From NCBI GenBank assembly GCA_002682825.1, contig NOKP01000002.1, positions 811,132 to 875,131 on the forward strand: 64,000 nt of DNA. Direction: 5' to 3'. Source of the DNA: Neonectria sp. B-13 (taxonomy: Eukaryota > Ascomycota > Sordariomycetes > Hypocreales > Nectriaceae). The notes beneath the pieces were generated by a model. The model was not told where the DNA came from. It made no database searches and saw nothing but the letters and a program-made list of their open reading frames with translations. The translations under genes and the position numbers were made by a program. Below are positions 12,501-27,500 of this stretch, piece by piece (positions within the stretch are counted from its first letter, which is position 1; each line of letters begins with the position of its first letter).

Positions 12501-15500
12501 TATGTGTCTTAATAAGCCCCATGTTGTCGAGGGCGGAATGGTCGTCGTCGTTCATGAGAGGCAAGGCTGAGATTGCTGCCTTTGGGTCCTGAAGTCCCTG
12601 CTCAAGGACTTTGTGAAAGACTGATAGCATGTTGCTGATAGTCTCGGCCTTGAACAAGTCCGTGGAGTAGAGGAATTGTCCACGGAAGGCTGGCCCGTCT
12701 TGAACAAAATGGACTTCAAGGTCGAGCCGAGAAGTGATTTCCATAGGCATTGGCTCCGTCTCCAAGCCTTCCAGCAAGATTTTCCCGAGGTCCTTGTGAG
12801 AATGCACGGCAAAGATGATCTGGACGATGGGGTTGCGAGATAAATCTCGGGCTTTTTGAAGCTTAGACACAATGTCCTCAAAGGGAACGTCCTGGTTGGC
12901 GAAAGACTCGATTGTCGTTGCATGAACCTGTTGAACCAAGCTCGCAAGGGAATCTTCACCTTCGTTAATCTTGATACGAAGGCACTGCATGTTGACGAAA
13001 AATCCAATCAAATCCTTGACTTCCCAACGGTTTCGATTGGCGTTGGCAGTACCGATGGTTGCGTCAGTCGAGCCTGTGAGTCGATAATGCGTGGCTCTGA
13101 ACGCTGCCAGTAGCGCAATGAAAGGCGTAACTTCATGCTTTTGGCAGAATTGCTGAAGACTGTCAAAGACTGCGCCATCGATCCTTAGTTCTTGGACAGC
13201 AGCCCTTCCAGACAACGTCGCCGGTCGGGGCTTATCGCAGAACAGCTCGGCAGGTCGGCTTGTTTGCAACTTTGTAGTCCAGTAATGTAGTTGTCGCTGG
13301 TGTTCAACTGCCCGCTCTGGGTGTCTTTGCCACGTTGAATAGTCGCGGTACTGAATAGGGAGAGGCTCAAGCTGTGCATCTTTGCCTCGGATTGCGGCAG
13401 AGTAAAGCTCGGCCAACTCCCTACGAAGGACGTCGACAGACCAACCATCTGAAATGATGTGATGCATGACAATGGATAACACATGGTGGTCCTTTCCTAA
13501 TCTAATCACCGATACTCGCCAAGCCGCTTCGGTTGTCAAGTTGAATGGGGTAGTCTGGTCCTTTTTCAGGGCACGAGCGAGGGCATCCTCCAGATCATCC
13601 ACATCATCCAATGACATATCGATGACTTTCAGTGGCCTCGGTTGGAATGGAATGATTTCTTGGAGGTTGGTGTTGTTCACCGACAAAAACTTGGTCCGGA
13701 GCGTTTCATGTCGATTCTCCAAAGCGAGCAGTGCTGTGTTGAGTGCCTCTAGGTGAAGTGGCCCTCGAAGCCTCATTGTGCAGGGCATGAGGTACCATGT
13801 CAAGCCTGGGTACAGCTGCTCTAAGAACCATAACCGGCCCTGAGCAAACGACTGCTCAACAGGCCCAGACAACTTCGTAGGAGGGATATCCTGGGCTACG
13901 TTGTCGAGGAGGGTCAAGTCTTGGGCAGCCAAACTATGCAGCCTGGGGTGATTGAAAAGGTCTTGCACCTGCATGTCAAGTCCGACCTTGCGAGCTTTGC
14001 CGACCACTTTCATGGCAGCGATCGAGTCTCCTCCAAGCCTGAAGAAACTATCGTCCAGTCCAATGCTCTCTAGGGTGATGTTGAGCACCTCGGCCCAGAT
14101 CCTCTGCATATGCTGCTCGATTTGTGTTGTTGGCTGGCGCTTGATTCCTTCTCCGGCCGTCCGGATCTCGGCAAGCTGCTGAGTGGAAAAGGAGGCGCCA
14201 ATCTCGCGCAGCTTTCTGCGGTCCATCTTTTCTGTGGCTGACAACGGCAGATCTTGCATGGAAAAGAAGACAGTAGGGATCATGTAAGTTGGCAGATGCT
14301 CGGCGAGCTTGTCTTCAACCTCTGAGGGAACAGCAATAATCCTGGCCTCGGTGGGACTTGATCCGTCGATCTGTGCGGGCACGCTGGGAATTTGAAGGAA
14401 GGCTGCCAACTCGGGACTTGAATTTTCCCCTTGCGGCGTGATAACTTCCACTGCCACCTGAGTGGCGTCCTGCATGAATTCTTGGACCCAGTGCTCAACC
14501 TCTCCCAGCTCAATTCGTTGCCCACGGAGCTTGATCTGGGCGTCCTTGCGGCCAATGAAGGTTATGCTTCCATCCTTGTTCTGCCGGACCAAGTCACCGG
14601 TCTTATAGAGCTTGCCATGACGTCCGGGGTGGCTGGTTGCGCCTTCAAGTAACCATAACGGGTCCTCGATGAAAGTGGATGTCGTCTTCTCGGGCTCGTT
14701 CAAGTAGCCGCGGCCGACGAGAGGGCCTTCAAGTAGGAGTTCGCCAATACAGCCAGGCGGGAGTAAAACGTCATGATTCGTCGAGTCCACGATCCAGGTT
14801 ACTGCACCAGCTCCTTTGCCGATGTTGGTGACCTCATCGGGGGTCGATGAAAAGTCATTCATGACACTCACTGAAGTGCACTCACATGGACCGTAGATAT
14901 TGATGACCCGTACTGTATCCCACCAAGGTTTGACGTCTTTGGTATGTAAAGCCTCGCCGCCGAAAATGATGGTTTGGATGGTGGGCACCTGGTCTGGAGA
15001 TAGCAGTTGAGCAACGGAGGGCGTGAGGATGACAACATTGGCTTTCAAAGTTGTGATGCTTGACGCCAACTCATTCTTCCGCTCTTGCTCGCTTGGAACA
15101 CACAAACAACCGCCTGCGGCGAGCGTAGTAAACGTGCCAAGGATCGTGGAGTCGAAGCTGTAGGAAGCAAAGTCGTAGACTCTTGACTTAGTCGTGATAC
15201 CAAGCCGACTTCCTTGATGCCGCAAAGCCGAAGTCGCACTGATGTGCGTAATGGCTGTTCCCTTTGGTGTGCCTGTTGTACCAGATGTGAAGATGGCATT
15301 CACGGGACATTCTGCGCTGGGGGCAGGGAAATATTCGGTTGACTTGTCACTAAGACCTGCAAAGAAGTTTGAGCTGATGGTAATCACATCGCGGGAGAGG
15401 CGCGAGCTGAGCGCAAAGTTGTCGAGAGAAGAGAGCACCATTCTTGCTTTCGTTTGCTGCACGATAGACAGAAGGCGTTGCTCAGGCAGCGCCGGGTCAA

Positions 15501-18500
15501 GCAAAACAAAGCCTGCACCGGCCTTCATGACGCCGAACATAGTGACGGTTGTCCACATCGACTTCTCGAAACACAGAGGGATTAGCATATTTGGGCCGAC
15601 CCCACGGTCAATGAGACGGCGGGCTAGGCCTCCAGCGAACCAGTCGAGTTGGGCGTAGGTTAGATCTCCGTCCCAGGCGCAGACAGCAGGGGCGTTGGGC
15701 TGGGCCTGGACGCGTGCCTCGATAATCTCATGAACGCAGCGGTCGATTGCCTCGGGAACAGTCTGGTTCCAGTCCCACAGCTGCTTCATGTCTTGGGCCG
15801 TAGATGTACTGATTTGCGATAACGCGTGGTTGGGAGCTGCATTGGCCAGTTGGTGCATCACCCATTCAAGACGCTTCAGCAATGTTTGTGCCACCCACGG
15901 CTCGAGAGCCCTCGAGTCAAAGCTGGCCTTGGTCGTAATCTCTCCGGAACCAAGTTGAACCTCAAGCATGAGGGCATAGGTGTTGATGCCCTGTTGTCGA
16001 CCATCGTCCCGCCACTTTCCAAGGACACCTTGCGAGTCGCCAATCTCGTTTTGCGGCTGGACGACAAGCAGCGTTTGGAACGTGCATGCTTGCTTCGCCC
16101 CGGGGCCTGCTTTGACGATACGGTGCAGGCCGGTTTGCTCGAACCGAATCATTTCAGTTGCCTGCTTCTGGACTGAGATGAGGTAGTCCGAAACATTGTA
16201 AGAGCGGGCCAAGTTGATCCGGACGGGAACGGTTGCAATTGTCGGACCAGCCATGGTTTCGACGTTAGCAACAGGTGCACTCCTTCCGGAGACAGTCACG
16301 CCAAAGACAACATCCTCTGAGTTTGTCATCTGGCCAGCGACCAGGGCCCATGCGGCGCGAACAAGCGTCGATGTTGTGATGTTCAAGGAGCTCTGTTGGG
16401 GCTTGGGGAACTGATGCTCAACCACCGTGTTCGCAATTGGCTGTTCCACGGACGAAAGGGGCGGGAATGGCACACATTCGCAGTCAGTCAGAGCAGATCT
16501 CCAGTAGTTCATCATGTCCTCTTCGGTTTGTTTCCCGATGTATTTGATGAAGGACTGGAACTGAAGCCCTTGCTCAACTGACTCGCCCGCATACAGCCGA
16601 TTAACTGTATCAAAGACAAGAGAGGTAGACCAGCCGTCGTATAGTGCGTGATGGATCGTCCAAACGAACCAAGGACTGCCTTTATCATCTTGACCCATTG
16701 CATACCGTGCAAGTGGCTGGCCTACACCCATTGGTTGTTTCTGGTCCGAGTCCAGGTACTCGACGATGTCCTTGGGCTCGATCCAGTTGATCCCTTCATC
16801 TAGCACGACCTGCGAGAAGCCGACACCGTCGTGGTGGATGATTCTTGTACGCAAAATGCTCATATCTCGGGATACTTGTTCGAATGCCTTGCGGAAGGCC
16901 CCGACATTGATGTCGCGAGGAAGTTCCATGGTAGCCTGCATGACATAGTCTCCAGGTCGCTTCGACGTCAACGATAAAAGACCTTCTTGCAGGGCTGTGC
17001 ATGGGTATGCGTCTTGTACAGTGTCTGGATCCAATGAATACTGAACCGATATGTCTTGGATGAACGACTGGACGTTGAAGTCCTTGCCCAAAAGAGAGAA
17101 GGGTGCGATGGGCTCGGAAGTGGCCTCGGTTTGAGATTCCTGCTTGGCAACATTGCGCAGCTCAGGATTGCGGAAGATGTCTGCAACTGCAAGCTCGATT
17201 CCGACCTTACGAGCCTGGCCAACAACCTTCATTGCAGCAATCGAGTCTCCTCCAAGCTGGAAGAAGCTGTCATCCACTCCAATAGTCGATTGCTCCATGC
17301 TGAGCACCTCGGCCCAGATTCTCTGCATCTGGAGCTCTGCTTCTGACGTCGGCTGTCTTGCCAATCCCCGCTCTGCAGTGCGTATTTGGACGCTCTTGGT
17401 GAGGGCGCGACGATCAACCTTGCCGTTCTCGTTGACCGGCATCTTCTCGAGGATATTGATGGTACGAGGAATCATGTACAAAGGCAGGTTGGCGCGGAGT
17501 TTATCATGCAGCTCTTCCCGGATCTTTTGCTTGACTTGCTGTCGCAACGGCTGACTGCTTAGAGAATTCGGCTCTCGGTCTTGACTCTCGGTAGGGAAGC
17601 GGAATAGGACCCTATCTGCATCGACGGCTTCATATCGATGGAAGATAGCATCAAGGCCGCCGCGCTGAGAATACTGTCGAGCCCAGCTGAGTTCGACTCG
17701 ACAGTCTGCCTGTCGAGCAACTTCAATCAAGTCGAGCGCTGAGAACGACGGGCAATGTCGGGACTCCCACCGAGCAGTTGAGACCCAATCGTCTTGGTCG
17801 AGAGACTCAGCTGCTCTGCTATCGAGTGAATCGATAACATGCCTCTCAAATATTGTCTTATTGTGAGGGATGTTGCTGACCGCAATAACTGATGACTTGA
17901 CAGACTGTTGGATGAGATGGAGCAGTGAGTGTTGATCTAGCTTCTCGGACATGAAGTCAACCCATTGGTTGTTCGGCACTTCATGAATCTTCTGCTGTCG
18001 TTGTGAGCCTGGATGTTTGACGTGGACAACGGCGGCATAGCGGTAGCAACTAAGTTCGTTGGTAGCCACCATCTTTTTGGGCAGAATCTCGACATGATCG
18101 ACAGCATGAGGTAGGCGACTCGCCAATGCCGTGAAGAAAGCTGGGTCGACGAGCAGCTCAAGCTCGCCCTGTTCGATTTCTGAGATTTTTCTCCGAATAT
18201 CATCCTTGGTCGCCTGTTTACCAAGCATGGCCAACGCCTTGGTGACACGGAACTCCTTGTAAAGCGCGTAGGATCTCATGTCACCGAAGTAGAGCCTTTC
18301 AATCCCCTCGAGTTGAACCAGGTTTTCAACGACTCGGAAGAGGTACTCCTGACTGGGGAAGTATTGGGCGACCGAGTTGATGATGGCAAGCGTCGGGGAA
18401 ATCTGCATAGACAGGTGGCCGATATCCATAGCGGTCCCTGCATGCATATGGACCTTGTCGGCTAGGATAGGGATCGACTTGGATGTCTTGGTGATGAAAG

Positions 18501-21500
18501 TCACGGCTTTATCAGAGGGCTCAAGGCCCAAATAGCTTTCCAGTCCCTTTGTCAAATTGAACAGAATCATCCCCGAGCCGGTACCGACCTCAATAACGTG
18601 GCCGGCGGGACCGCCGTTAAGGATTGTGTTGATGCCGTCGTCAAGCCACTCATTCATCTCTCCCTTGTCAATGTTACTGCCGTCATACATCGAAGTCCAC
18701 CCAGTGAAGTCGCGTCCGATGGTATCATCCTGGACGGTGTCGATAGCGTCATAGGTGTCGTCCTCGAAAAGCTCTCTCCACACCTCAATGTGTTCAGTCT
18801 CATTGCTACTGTTAAGTTGCTGGACTGTATCGGCCTCTTTTTGGATTTCTGCCTCGCGGAACGTGACAAAGCCGATGAGCTGAGGTTCTTGGCTGCTGCT
18901 CTGCTGTAAGACAGCGACGGCATCGTTGACGCAGTGGTGGCTGCCGAGAACATGTTCGATCTCTCCGAGCTCGACACGTTGACCTCGGATGTTGATCTGC
19001 CCGTCCATACGCCCAAAGCACTCAAGCTGGCCATCCGTGGGCCGATAGCGCACAAAATCACCGGTCCGATAGGCTTTGACAAGATGGCCGGAGATGACGA
19101 CGGAGATGAACCGGTCGTGGTTCCTTTGGGAATCGGTGTAGCCGCGTGCGAGACCATCGCCAGTCACCACAAGCTCACCGACAACTCCAAGCGGGACGAG
19201 TCGCTGCTGGGGATCCATTACATAGGCCCCTGAATTGGTGACTGCTCGTCCGATCGGGACACTGGCAGCAAATGCATCGTTCTCGAGGCAGTACATAGTA
19301 CTTGCGACTGTGTTTTCGGTCGGGCCGTAAGCATTGATGACCTTGCCTCGTACAAGCTTTCTAGCTTTGATCATGTCTTTCGGGTTAGCGCGATCTCCTC
19401 CAACATAGAGTGTCTCTAGCTGGCGAATCGTGGCTGGCGACTCAAGGAGATGCTGCTTCAACAGAGCCGGCGTGAACATGGCTGCTTGGATTTGCTCCCG
19501 GGCAAAGATTTCACTGAGAAGGCTGTAATCTAAAACGGCCATGGTATCGATGCAGATCAATGTTCCACCGTTGAGGAGCGTGGAATAGATCTCCCATGTG
19601 GAAGCGTCGAAGGCGACGTTTGCGATGTGGGCTGTAACGGCGTTTTCGGGCAAGGGCTGCACCATGTTGCTGTTCTTGACGAGTCGCACAATTCCGCGAT
19701 GGTCTAGCATAACACCCTTGGGTTGTCCCGTCGAGCCGGACGTATACATGACGTAGGCGAGACTCGTAGCGGAAGGTCCAACAACCGTAGTCGACTGAGA
19801 GACGCCATTGGTACGAGGCTGGTTGTTGAGGGCGTCCACGATGTTAGCGAACTCAACATCAGGCAGCTGAACGACGGGAGGTTGAACATCGGGCCCAACC
19901 AAGATGAGCTTGTGACCATCCCTAGATGAGAGGATTTTGTGCAGCCGACCGCCAGGGATCTTGACGTCTAACGGTAGATAGGCCAAGTTGGCTTTGAGAA
20001 TACCCAAGAACGTGGCGACTGTCTGACAAGACCGCGTCGCAAACACGCCGATCAGTTCCCCAGCACTGAATCCCTTCTTTGACAACCATTGGGCGATGCG
20101 GTCCGATTGCTCGTCCAGCTGCGCGTACGATAGCTGCGAGGTCGAATCCTTGACAGCAACTCTGTTGGGACCGGCAGCAACCTCTTGTTTGAAGACGTCA
20201 ATGACACTCAACTCCCTAGGGTATTCTGCTCGGTGGATCTGGATCAGGCCCATGTCGTCAAGCGTGGAGTGATCACTGTCCGTCAACAGGGACAGCGAGA
20301 CAATCGGCGTCTTGGGCTCGCGAAGGCCTTGCTCAAGAACTCTGCGGAAAACCGAAAGAATGTTGCTGATAGTCTTTGGATCATAGAGGTCGGTTGAGTA
20401 AACCATTTGGCCGCGTAGGCCGTCGTGTTCTTGGAAGAAATGAAATTCCAAATCGAATCTTGTCGTCATGTCTCCACCCATCGATTCAGTCTTGACGCCT
20501 TCCAGCGTAAAGTTGCCCAAATCGAGCTGTGAATTGAGCGAAAAGATGACCTGGACCAAGGGGTGACGGGATAGATCCCTCGCTTTCTGTAGTTTTGAGA
20601 CGATGTCCTCGAATGGCACATCTTGATTAGCAAAGGAAGCTATGGTTGTTGCCTCAACATGATGGACAAGATCGTCAAATGATTCGTCCTCGACCTTGAT
20701 GCGTAGACATTGCATGTTAACGAAGAACCCAATCATGTCCTTGAGCTCCCACTGGGTTCGGTTGGCATTTGCCGTACCAATAGTTGCATCAGTCGACCCG
20801 GTGAGACGGAAGTGGGTAGCTCGGAAAGCAGAAAGAAGGACCACGAAAGGCGTCACTGCACGTTCTCTGCAGAATGCCTGCAGAGAATCATAGAGCGAGC
20901 CTTCGAGGAGGATTTCCTGGACATCAGCCAAACCCGACGTAGTGGCTGGCCGAGGCTTGTCACATAGGAGCTCAGCGGGCCGGCTGGTTTGTAGCTGTCT
21001 GACCCAGTAATCCAGCTGCCGTTGATGCTTCTCTGCCTGTTCAGGCTGTTTCTGCCAGATGGAGAAGTCCCGATACTGGATCGGTAACGGGTCAATCTGT
21101 GTCAGCGGATCCTTGCCCTGGAGCGCAGCTGAATAGAAGGCAGCTAGCTCCTTACGAAGGATGTCGATGGACCAGCCATCGGAGATGATGTGGTGCATAA
21201 CCATTGATAAGACATGATCCTGGCCATTAAGGCGATACACTGTCACTCTCCATCCCGGCTCGGTCTCTAGGTCGAATGACTTTGACTCATTCTTCTGCAA
21301 CATAGACGCTAAGAGGGCTTCCTGGTTGTTGGCAGGGATGTCAATGACGTTCAGGCCCTTCTTGCTGACAGGTTGAATTGTCTGGACACTGAGGCCGTCA
21401 TTAGAGGAAAAGGTCGTTCTCAGAGTTTCATGGCGAGTCCCCAACGCGCGGATTGTGACGTTAAGGGCGTCCAGTCGAAGCGGTCCTTTAAGACGTATAG

Positions 21501-24500
21501 CGCACGGCATAAGGTACCAGGTCAGTCCGGGGTAGAGCTGGTCCAAAAACCACAGTCTTCCTTGGGCAAAGGACTGTGGGATTGGTCCTGTGATTTGAGC
21601 ACTCGGGATGGCCCTGGGAGCATTCTCGGCGGAGGAATGCTCTTGGTTTACCATGTCTTGCAACTTGGGGTTACGGAAGATATCCGCCACCACCAGCTCA
21701 ATATCAACCTTGCGAGCCTGGCCCACAAGCTTCATAGCGGCAAGTGAATCACCGCCAAGCTGGAAGAAGTTATCGTCTAGACCGATGTTAATGGGCTCCA
21801 GGTTTAGGATCTCAGCCCAAATCTTCTGCATCTTCCGCTCAGCATCCGTCGTCGGCTGGCGGATCGCACTTCGCTGGCCCCTAAGGACTTGTACACTCTC
21901 AGCAAGGACCTTCCGGTCGACCTTTCCGTTGACATTGACCGGCATCTCATCGAGGATATGAATGACCCGGGGAACAATGTATGATGGAAGTTGAGCTCGA
22001 AGAGTCTCTTGGAGCTGTTCCCGGAGCTGCTGGCGGATCTGTTGCTTCAAAGGCTGGCTGCTTAGGGACTGAAGCGGCCGTCCTTGATGATCCGCTGGGA
22101 ACCTGAACATGGTTCGGATGCGGCCGTCAGCTGGCTTGTAGTGATGGAACACAGCATCCAGACCGCCTCGGAGGGAGTGTTGGCGAGCCCAGCTGATCTC
22201 GACTCTATACCCGGCTTCCTTGGCCAGGTCCACTAAGTCAGCAGCAGAAAGCGAAGGGCAACTCTGTGCGTTCTGACGGGCTGTAGACAACCAGTCGCTG
22301 GAATCATCGATGGTGTCGTCGAGTGAATCAATCACATGCCTCTCAAGAATCGTCTTGCTATGTGGGATGTTGCTGATAGCGACAATGGATGATCTCGAGC
22401 ATTGCTGTAAGTGTCGCAAGAGTGATTGACGATCCAATCCTTGTTCCTTGAAGTTGATCCACGCGCTGTCATCCACGTCTTGGATTTTCTGTTGCTGTTG
22501 CTGCCCACGTCTCTTGACATGTACGACGGCGGCATAGCGATAGCAACTCAATTCATTCGTAGCTTTCATCCTCTTAGGCATGATCTCAACATGCTCGACT
22601 AGGTCGGGCAACCGAGTGGCCAGCGACGTAAAAAAGGCCGGATCAACGAGTAATTCCAGCTCGCCGTGCTCAAGCTCTGACACCTTTCGCCTGACATCAC
22701 CCTTGCTAGCGCTCTTTCCAAGGAGATACAAAGCTCTGGTTACGCGGAACTCTTTGTATAGTGCAAAGGACCGCAGGTCTCCAAAGAACAGTCTCTGGAT
22801 GCCCTTGAACTGGAGAAGGTCCTGTACAACCTGGAATAGGTACTCCTGACTGGGGAAGTATTGTGCCACAGAATTGATGACGGAAAGACTGGGAGAGAGA
22901 GCTGTCGACAGTCGAGAAATATCGAGCGCTGTGCCCTTGTGCATGTGGACGTTTGTCAGGGAAGGGATCGACTTGGCCGTCTTGGTGACAAATGAGACCG
23001 CCTTCTCGGAGGGCTCGAGGCCGATGTAGCTTTGCAGCCCATCCTCTAGGTTGAAGAGAACCATGCCCGAACCCGTTCCGATCTCGATGACATGGCCTGC
23101 AGGAGCGCCATCAAGGATCGTGGTCATGGTGTCGTCCAGCCACTCATTCATCTCTCCCTTGTTGATATCGTTGCCATCGTACATAGAGGTCCATCCGATA
23201 AAATCTCTTCCGATGGTTTCTTGCTTCACATCTTCGATGGATCCGTAGGTATCGGCGTCGAAAAGATCCTCCCAGGCGTCAATGCGATCTGCCTCGACGG
23301 CGTCACTGGGCTCGTTGCGTTCTGCGACCTCGGTGGCTGTCACGAAAGCGACAATATGGGGCTCACGGCCTTCTTCAGGCTGGAGGATGGCGGCCGCATC
23401 CCTGACAGTGCCTTCACTACGAAGGACATGTTCGACTTCGCCCAGCTCAACGCGTTGGCCGCGGATCTTGACTTGACCGTCAATTCGACCAAAGAACTCC
23501 AGCTGGCCATCTGCCGGGCGGTATCGCACATAGTCTCCCGTGCGGTATGCCTTGACAGATTTCCTGTTGATAGTAACTGAGATGAAGCGATCGACGTCAC
23601 GGAGGGGATCCGTATATCCCCTCGCCACACCGTCGCCAGTCACGACGAGCTCTCCGATGACTCCCAGGGGAACGAGGCGCTGTTCTGGGTCCATGACATA
23701 TGCACCCGAATTGCTGATGGCCCGGCCGATAGGGATGCCGTTCGTGTAGATCTCCCCTGGTGGCATGGGGTACATAGTGCTGTAGCTGGTGTTTTCAGTT
23801 GGCCCGTACACATGGATGATCTTTCCTTGCATACGTTGCCGCGTTGTCAAGACGTCTTGCGGGTCGACCTTTTCGCCTCCCAGGTACATGGTGTGCAATG
23901 AGTTAAGAATCGCAGGACATTCCAATAGATATTGCTTGAGCAGAGCGGGCGTAATGAAAAGAGTCCGGATTTCCTCTCGGGCGAAAAGGTCACCGAGAGC
24001 CTTGTGATCAAGCACAACCATACTGTCGATGCACACCAAGGTTCCGCCATTAAGGATAGTGACGTAAATCTCCCAGGTGGAGGCGTCGAACGCAATGTTA
24101 GCCATATGAGCCAGAGTTCCGGTCGCCGAGTGCTGCACCACGTTGTTGACTTTGACCAGCCGAAGAATGTTTTGATGCTCGATCATGACGCCCTTTGGCT
24201 GGCCTGTCGAGCCTGAGGTGAACATGACGTAGGCGAGACTATTGGCTGAGGGCGAAGGGATAGAAGTCTTCCGGACCGGTGTGTTGAGGGCTTGGGAAAT
24301 GCGAACAAATTCAAGATCCTGTAGTTTGGTGTCGGGTTTTGCCTCGATGCCAAGTAAAACGAGCTTGCAGTCCTCGATAGACGACAACACAGTCTCCAGT
24401 CGGCGAGGTGGAGTTCTAACATCCAGTGGCAGATAGGCGAGGTTGGCCTTAAGAATACCAAGGAAGGCCACGATGGTTTCACACGACCGGCTCGCAAAAA

Positions 24501-27500
24501 CACCAACGAGCGTACCGGCGGGCAAAGACCGCGATGCTAGCCACTGGGCAAGGGCGTCTGATTTCTCATCCAGCTGAGCATAAGTCAGATCACACATATT
24601 GTCTTTAACAGCCACTCTCTCAGGGAAGATGGCAGCTTGTTGGCGGAAGACATCGACGACGTTTGAGTCGCGAGGGTAATTTGTTGTCTGCATCTGGATG
24701 AGACCGAGATTGTCGAGCGCCGAGTAATCATCGTTGGTCAACAGCGGCAACGATGCGATGGACGTCTTAGGCTCGTTTAGACACCGGTCAAGAACCTTGT
24801 GGAAGACGGACAGCATGTTCTTGATGGTCTGGGGGTTATAGAGATGCTTGGAGTAGACAATGTTGCCTCGGAGACCTTCGCCCTCTGGGAAGAAGTGAAA
24901 CTCCAGATCGAAGCGCGACGTGTCAGCTAGCGACATATCTTCGGTCTCGACGCCCTCGAACGAAAACTTTCCAAGGTCTGATTGGGAGTGCACGGCGAAC
25001 ACAACCTGAACCAAAGGATGTCTAGAAAGATCCCTCTCCTTTTGCAGCTTGGAGACGATATCCTCAAAGGGGACATCTTGGTTCGCAAATGAGGCAATGG
25101 TTGTTTCTTGAACCTGGTGGACCAGCTCGTCGAAGCACTGTCCGTCGTCGATCTTGATTCGGAGACATTGCAGGTTGACAAAAAAGCCGATCATGTCCTT
25201 GAGCTCCCAGCGGTTGCGGTTGGCATTGGCAGTTCCGACCGTCACGTCGGTTGCACCGGTCAAGCGGAAGTGGGTGGCTCTGAAGGCAGCTAGAAGAACG
25301 TTGAATGGCGTTGCTGATCTCTGTTTGCAGAAGTGTTGGAGTTTCTCATAGAGCGGCCCATCGAGCAACAGCTCTTCCAGGCCGGCCTCCCCGGAGAGAG
25401 TCGACGGACGGGGCTTGTCGCAAAGAAATTCGGCAGGCCGGCTTGTCTGAAGCTGCTCAACCCAATACTCTAGCTGTCTTTTGTGCTCCTCTTGCTGTGT
25501 GGGTTGTTTCTGCCACGTAGAAAAGTGCTGATATTGAATGGGCAAAGGCTGCACCTGCAATAATGGATCCTGGCCTCGGATTGCGGCGCTATAGAAGGCA
25601 GTCAGCTCCTTGCGAAGAACATCCACAGACCAGCCGTCAGAAATGATGTGATGCATGACGATAGATAGCACGTGGTCTTGTGGATTGATGCGGTAGATTG
25701 AGACGCGCCATCCGGGCTCGGTCTGGAGATCGAAGGGAGTTGTCTGGTCGCTGTGTAGTGCATCCTGGACATTCGCCTCGTGAGGAATATCGACCACGTT
25801 CAGGTCTTGCTTGCGGAAATCGAGGATCTTCTGCACACTGACGCCGTCTTGCGTTGCAAAGACAGTTCGCAGCGTTTCGTGACGGTTTTGAACCGCCTGG
25901 AGAGCGGCATTGAGGGCATCAAGCTGGATGGGTCCTCGGATTCTCGTTGCAGACGGCATCAGATACCAGGTCTGGCCAGGATAAAGCTGGTCCAAGAACC
26001 ACAGCCGGCCCTGGGCGAAGGATTGCTCCACAGGTCCGCTCTGTGTAACATGTGGTATATCCTTGGAAGCGTCGGACGACATTTCTTGGTTGGCCACCTG
26101 TTGCAGCCGTCGATGACGGAAGATGTCGGCCGCCGTCACGTCGATTCCGAGTTTGCGAGCCTCGGCTCCGACCTTCATGGCAGCGATGGAATCACCACCA
26201 AGCTGGAAGAAGCTATCGTCCAGTCCAATGGTAATTGGGTCGATGTTGAGGACTTGGCCCCAGATGATTTGCATCAGACTCTCGACCCGTGTTGTGGGCT
26301 GCCGCTTCGGCCCTGGGCCACCCGCTTGCAACTCAGCGAGCTCCCTGGATGAAAACGAGCTGCCAACTCCGCGGAGGCTTTTACGGTCCATCTTCCCCGT
26401 AGCCGTGAGGGGTAGCTTCTGCATGGAGAAGAACACTGTGGGAACCATGTAGCTTGGCAGATGCTCGGCCAGTCTGTCCTGGACCTCAGGACTGACCACA
26501 TGTATCTTGGGCACGCTGGACTCGGACTCGTCCGTGACTTGGTTGTCAATCTGGAGGAACGCCACGAGAGTTGGGCTTGAATTCTCGCCGTGTGGGACGA
26601 TGACTTCGGCCACAACCTGCGTTATCTCGGGGAGACACTCCTGAACGCGATACTCAACCTCGCTGAGCTCCACTCGCTGTCCACGGAGCTTGACTTGGGC
26701 ATCCTTCCGCCCGACGAATGTGACGCCTCCGTCTACGTTGTATCGGACCAAGTCGCCAGTCTTGTAGAGTCTTGCATGGCGACCAGGTCGACCAGGGGCA
26801 CCCTCAAGCAACCAAGTCGGGCTCTCGATAAATGCTGCCGCAGTCTTCTCGGGCTCGTGTAGATAGCCTCGGCCGACAAGGGGACCTTCCAAGAGAAGCT
26901 CGCCGACGCAGCCAGGGGGTAAAAGAGAGTTGTGGTTGTTTGCATCGACAACCCAGGTGAGCATACCAGCTCCCTTTCCAATGTCGATAGCCTCGTCGGG
27001 ACTGGACGAATAATCGTTGATGATGCTCATTGGAGTGCATTCGCTAGGCCCGTAAGCGTTTCGAACCCGCGCCGCACCCCACCATGGCTTGACATCCTTC
27101 ACGTGCAGCGCCTCGCCACCGAATATGATTGACTTCAACTCGGGGGTCTGCTCCGGAGACAGCAGCTGAGCAACAGAAGGAGTGAGGAGGACAACGTTGG
27201 CCTTTGAAGATGCTATGCTTCTCGCTAGGTCGTTCTTGCGGTCGTGGTCGCTTGGCACGCATAAGCAGCCACCTGCGGCAAGAACGTTGAAAAGATTGAG
27301 GATTGTGGCATCGAAAGCGTACGAGGAAAAGTCGTAGAGTCGTGATTCCTTGGTCAAGCCAAACCTCGTGACTTGATGTTTCAAGGCTGAAGCGGCATTT
27401 CCATGGGCCACAGTTGCTCCCTTCGGCGTTCCGGTGCTACCTGATGTAAAGACAACGTACGCTAGAGACTCCAAACTGGAGCTGGGCAGGTAGTCAACTG

